64,000 bases of DNA from an uncultured Planctomycetales bacterium. Lineage in GTDB: Bacteria; Planctomycetota; Planctomycetia; Pirellulales; Thermoguttaceae. Where the stretch lies: assembly GCA_937889015.1 (NCBI GenBank), contig CALARR010000392.1, positions 1-64,000 on the forward strand, in the 5' to 3' direction. Below, piece after piece: positions 63,842 through 64,000 of the stretch. How positions within the stretch are numbered: the first letter of the stretch is position 1; each line of letters begins with the position of its first letter. Under the pieces are notes generated by a model, which ran no database searches, was not told where the DNA came from, and worked only from the letters and a program-made list of their open reading frames with translations. Both the position numbers and the translations under genes were made by a program.

Positions 63842-64000
63842 ATGTCCGTGGTTTCGGCACTCGTGGCGATCTGTACATTGCTCGGCCAGACTCGCGGCGA
63901 CGCAGCCGGCCAGCAACCGGACTATGTGTCGCGCGTGGCCAGTCACCTGGACCGGATGATGTCGGTTGGGTTGGATCGTTACGGTCCCGAACATTCGGGG
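63842..64000 (+). CDS. Exported protein, 5' end only
   Basis: 53 codons from ATG 63842 run off the window. Short signal peptide (SVVSALVAICTLLGQTRG, about 2-19), then YVSRVASHLDRMMSVGLDRYGPEH, which resembles the start of large planctomycete exported proteins that follow sugar-transport genes, possibly carbohydrate-active. It lies 80 bp after the symporter on the same strand. Too short to name. Confidence 0.6.
   Translation, partial: MSVVSALVAICTLLGQTRGDAAGQQPDYVSRVASHLDRMMSVGLDRYGPEHSG

Overview
The window looks like chromosomal DNA of a planctomycete, probably Pirellulales-like (this placement is inference). It is GC-rich, uses many GTG and TTG starts, and carries hallmark families: Tat-exported Gfo/Idh/MocA oxidoreductases, a DUF1571 protein, a ceramidase-like protein, a PEP-CTERM protein, Tat-exported sugar isomerase/epimerases, an Agl23-type membrane protein and very large multi-PAS kinases.

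Layout. (1) 1-8.1 kb, minus strand: a type I restriction-modification operon, hsdM-hsdS-DUF3800-166 aa protein-hsdR-zinc-ribbon protein. The first junctions overlap, so an unusual two-gene module sits inside the hsd operon. (2) 8.1-15.8 kb: a scrambled second copy of that locus. Two direct repeats (DR1, about 257 bp; DR2, about 196 bp) occur in the same order at both copies. DR1 is the 5' flank plus start of hsdM. DR2 holds what looks like a complete ~57-nt small-RNA gene (promoter, three hairpins, U-tract). Between the repeats lie chimeric remnants (hsdM', DUF4268, hsdR'::hsdS', PLD', DUF3800'), one intact DUF3800 gene, integrase and recombinase pieces, a PEP-CTERM gene and a Fic gene. (3) 15.8-32 kb: a signalling block with a hybrid kinase whose periplasmic sensor is largely deleted, a REC-HTH-kinase fusion, a FixJ-like regulator coupled to an 1,825-residue kinase, a CheR-like methyltransferase, a large chemoreceptor and CheW. 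(4) 32-42 kb: ceramidase-like protein, three Tat-exported oxidoreductases, a dolichyl-phosphate-sugar-type glycosyltransferase, a discoidin-like protein and an Agl23-like membrane protein. (5) 42.3-45.9 kb: a decayed integrative element bounded by tRNA-Asn and a 42-bp copy of its 3' half. It contains fragments of integrase, excisionase-like HTH and hsdM, a YhcG::nucleotidyltransferase chimera and a truncated nucleotidyltransferase. (6) 46-64 kb: aroA, an LssY-domain protein, DUF1571, a TlpA-like thioredoxin, two sugar isomerase/epimerases, an IclR regulator with its operator, a NapH-like ferredoxin with a DUF362 partner, a DegT aminotransferase plus oxidoreductase pair, and an SSS symporter.

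Two families of structured intergenic repeats run through the non-island part. R1 is about 102 bp, with six copies all on the plus strand. R2 is about 85 bp, with six copies on both strands. Both show paired arms with compensatory changes between copies. With the duplicated small-RNA gene they are the best candidates here for something undescribed.
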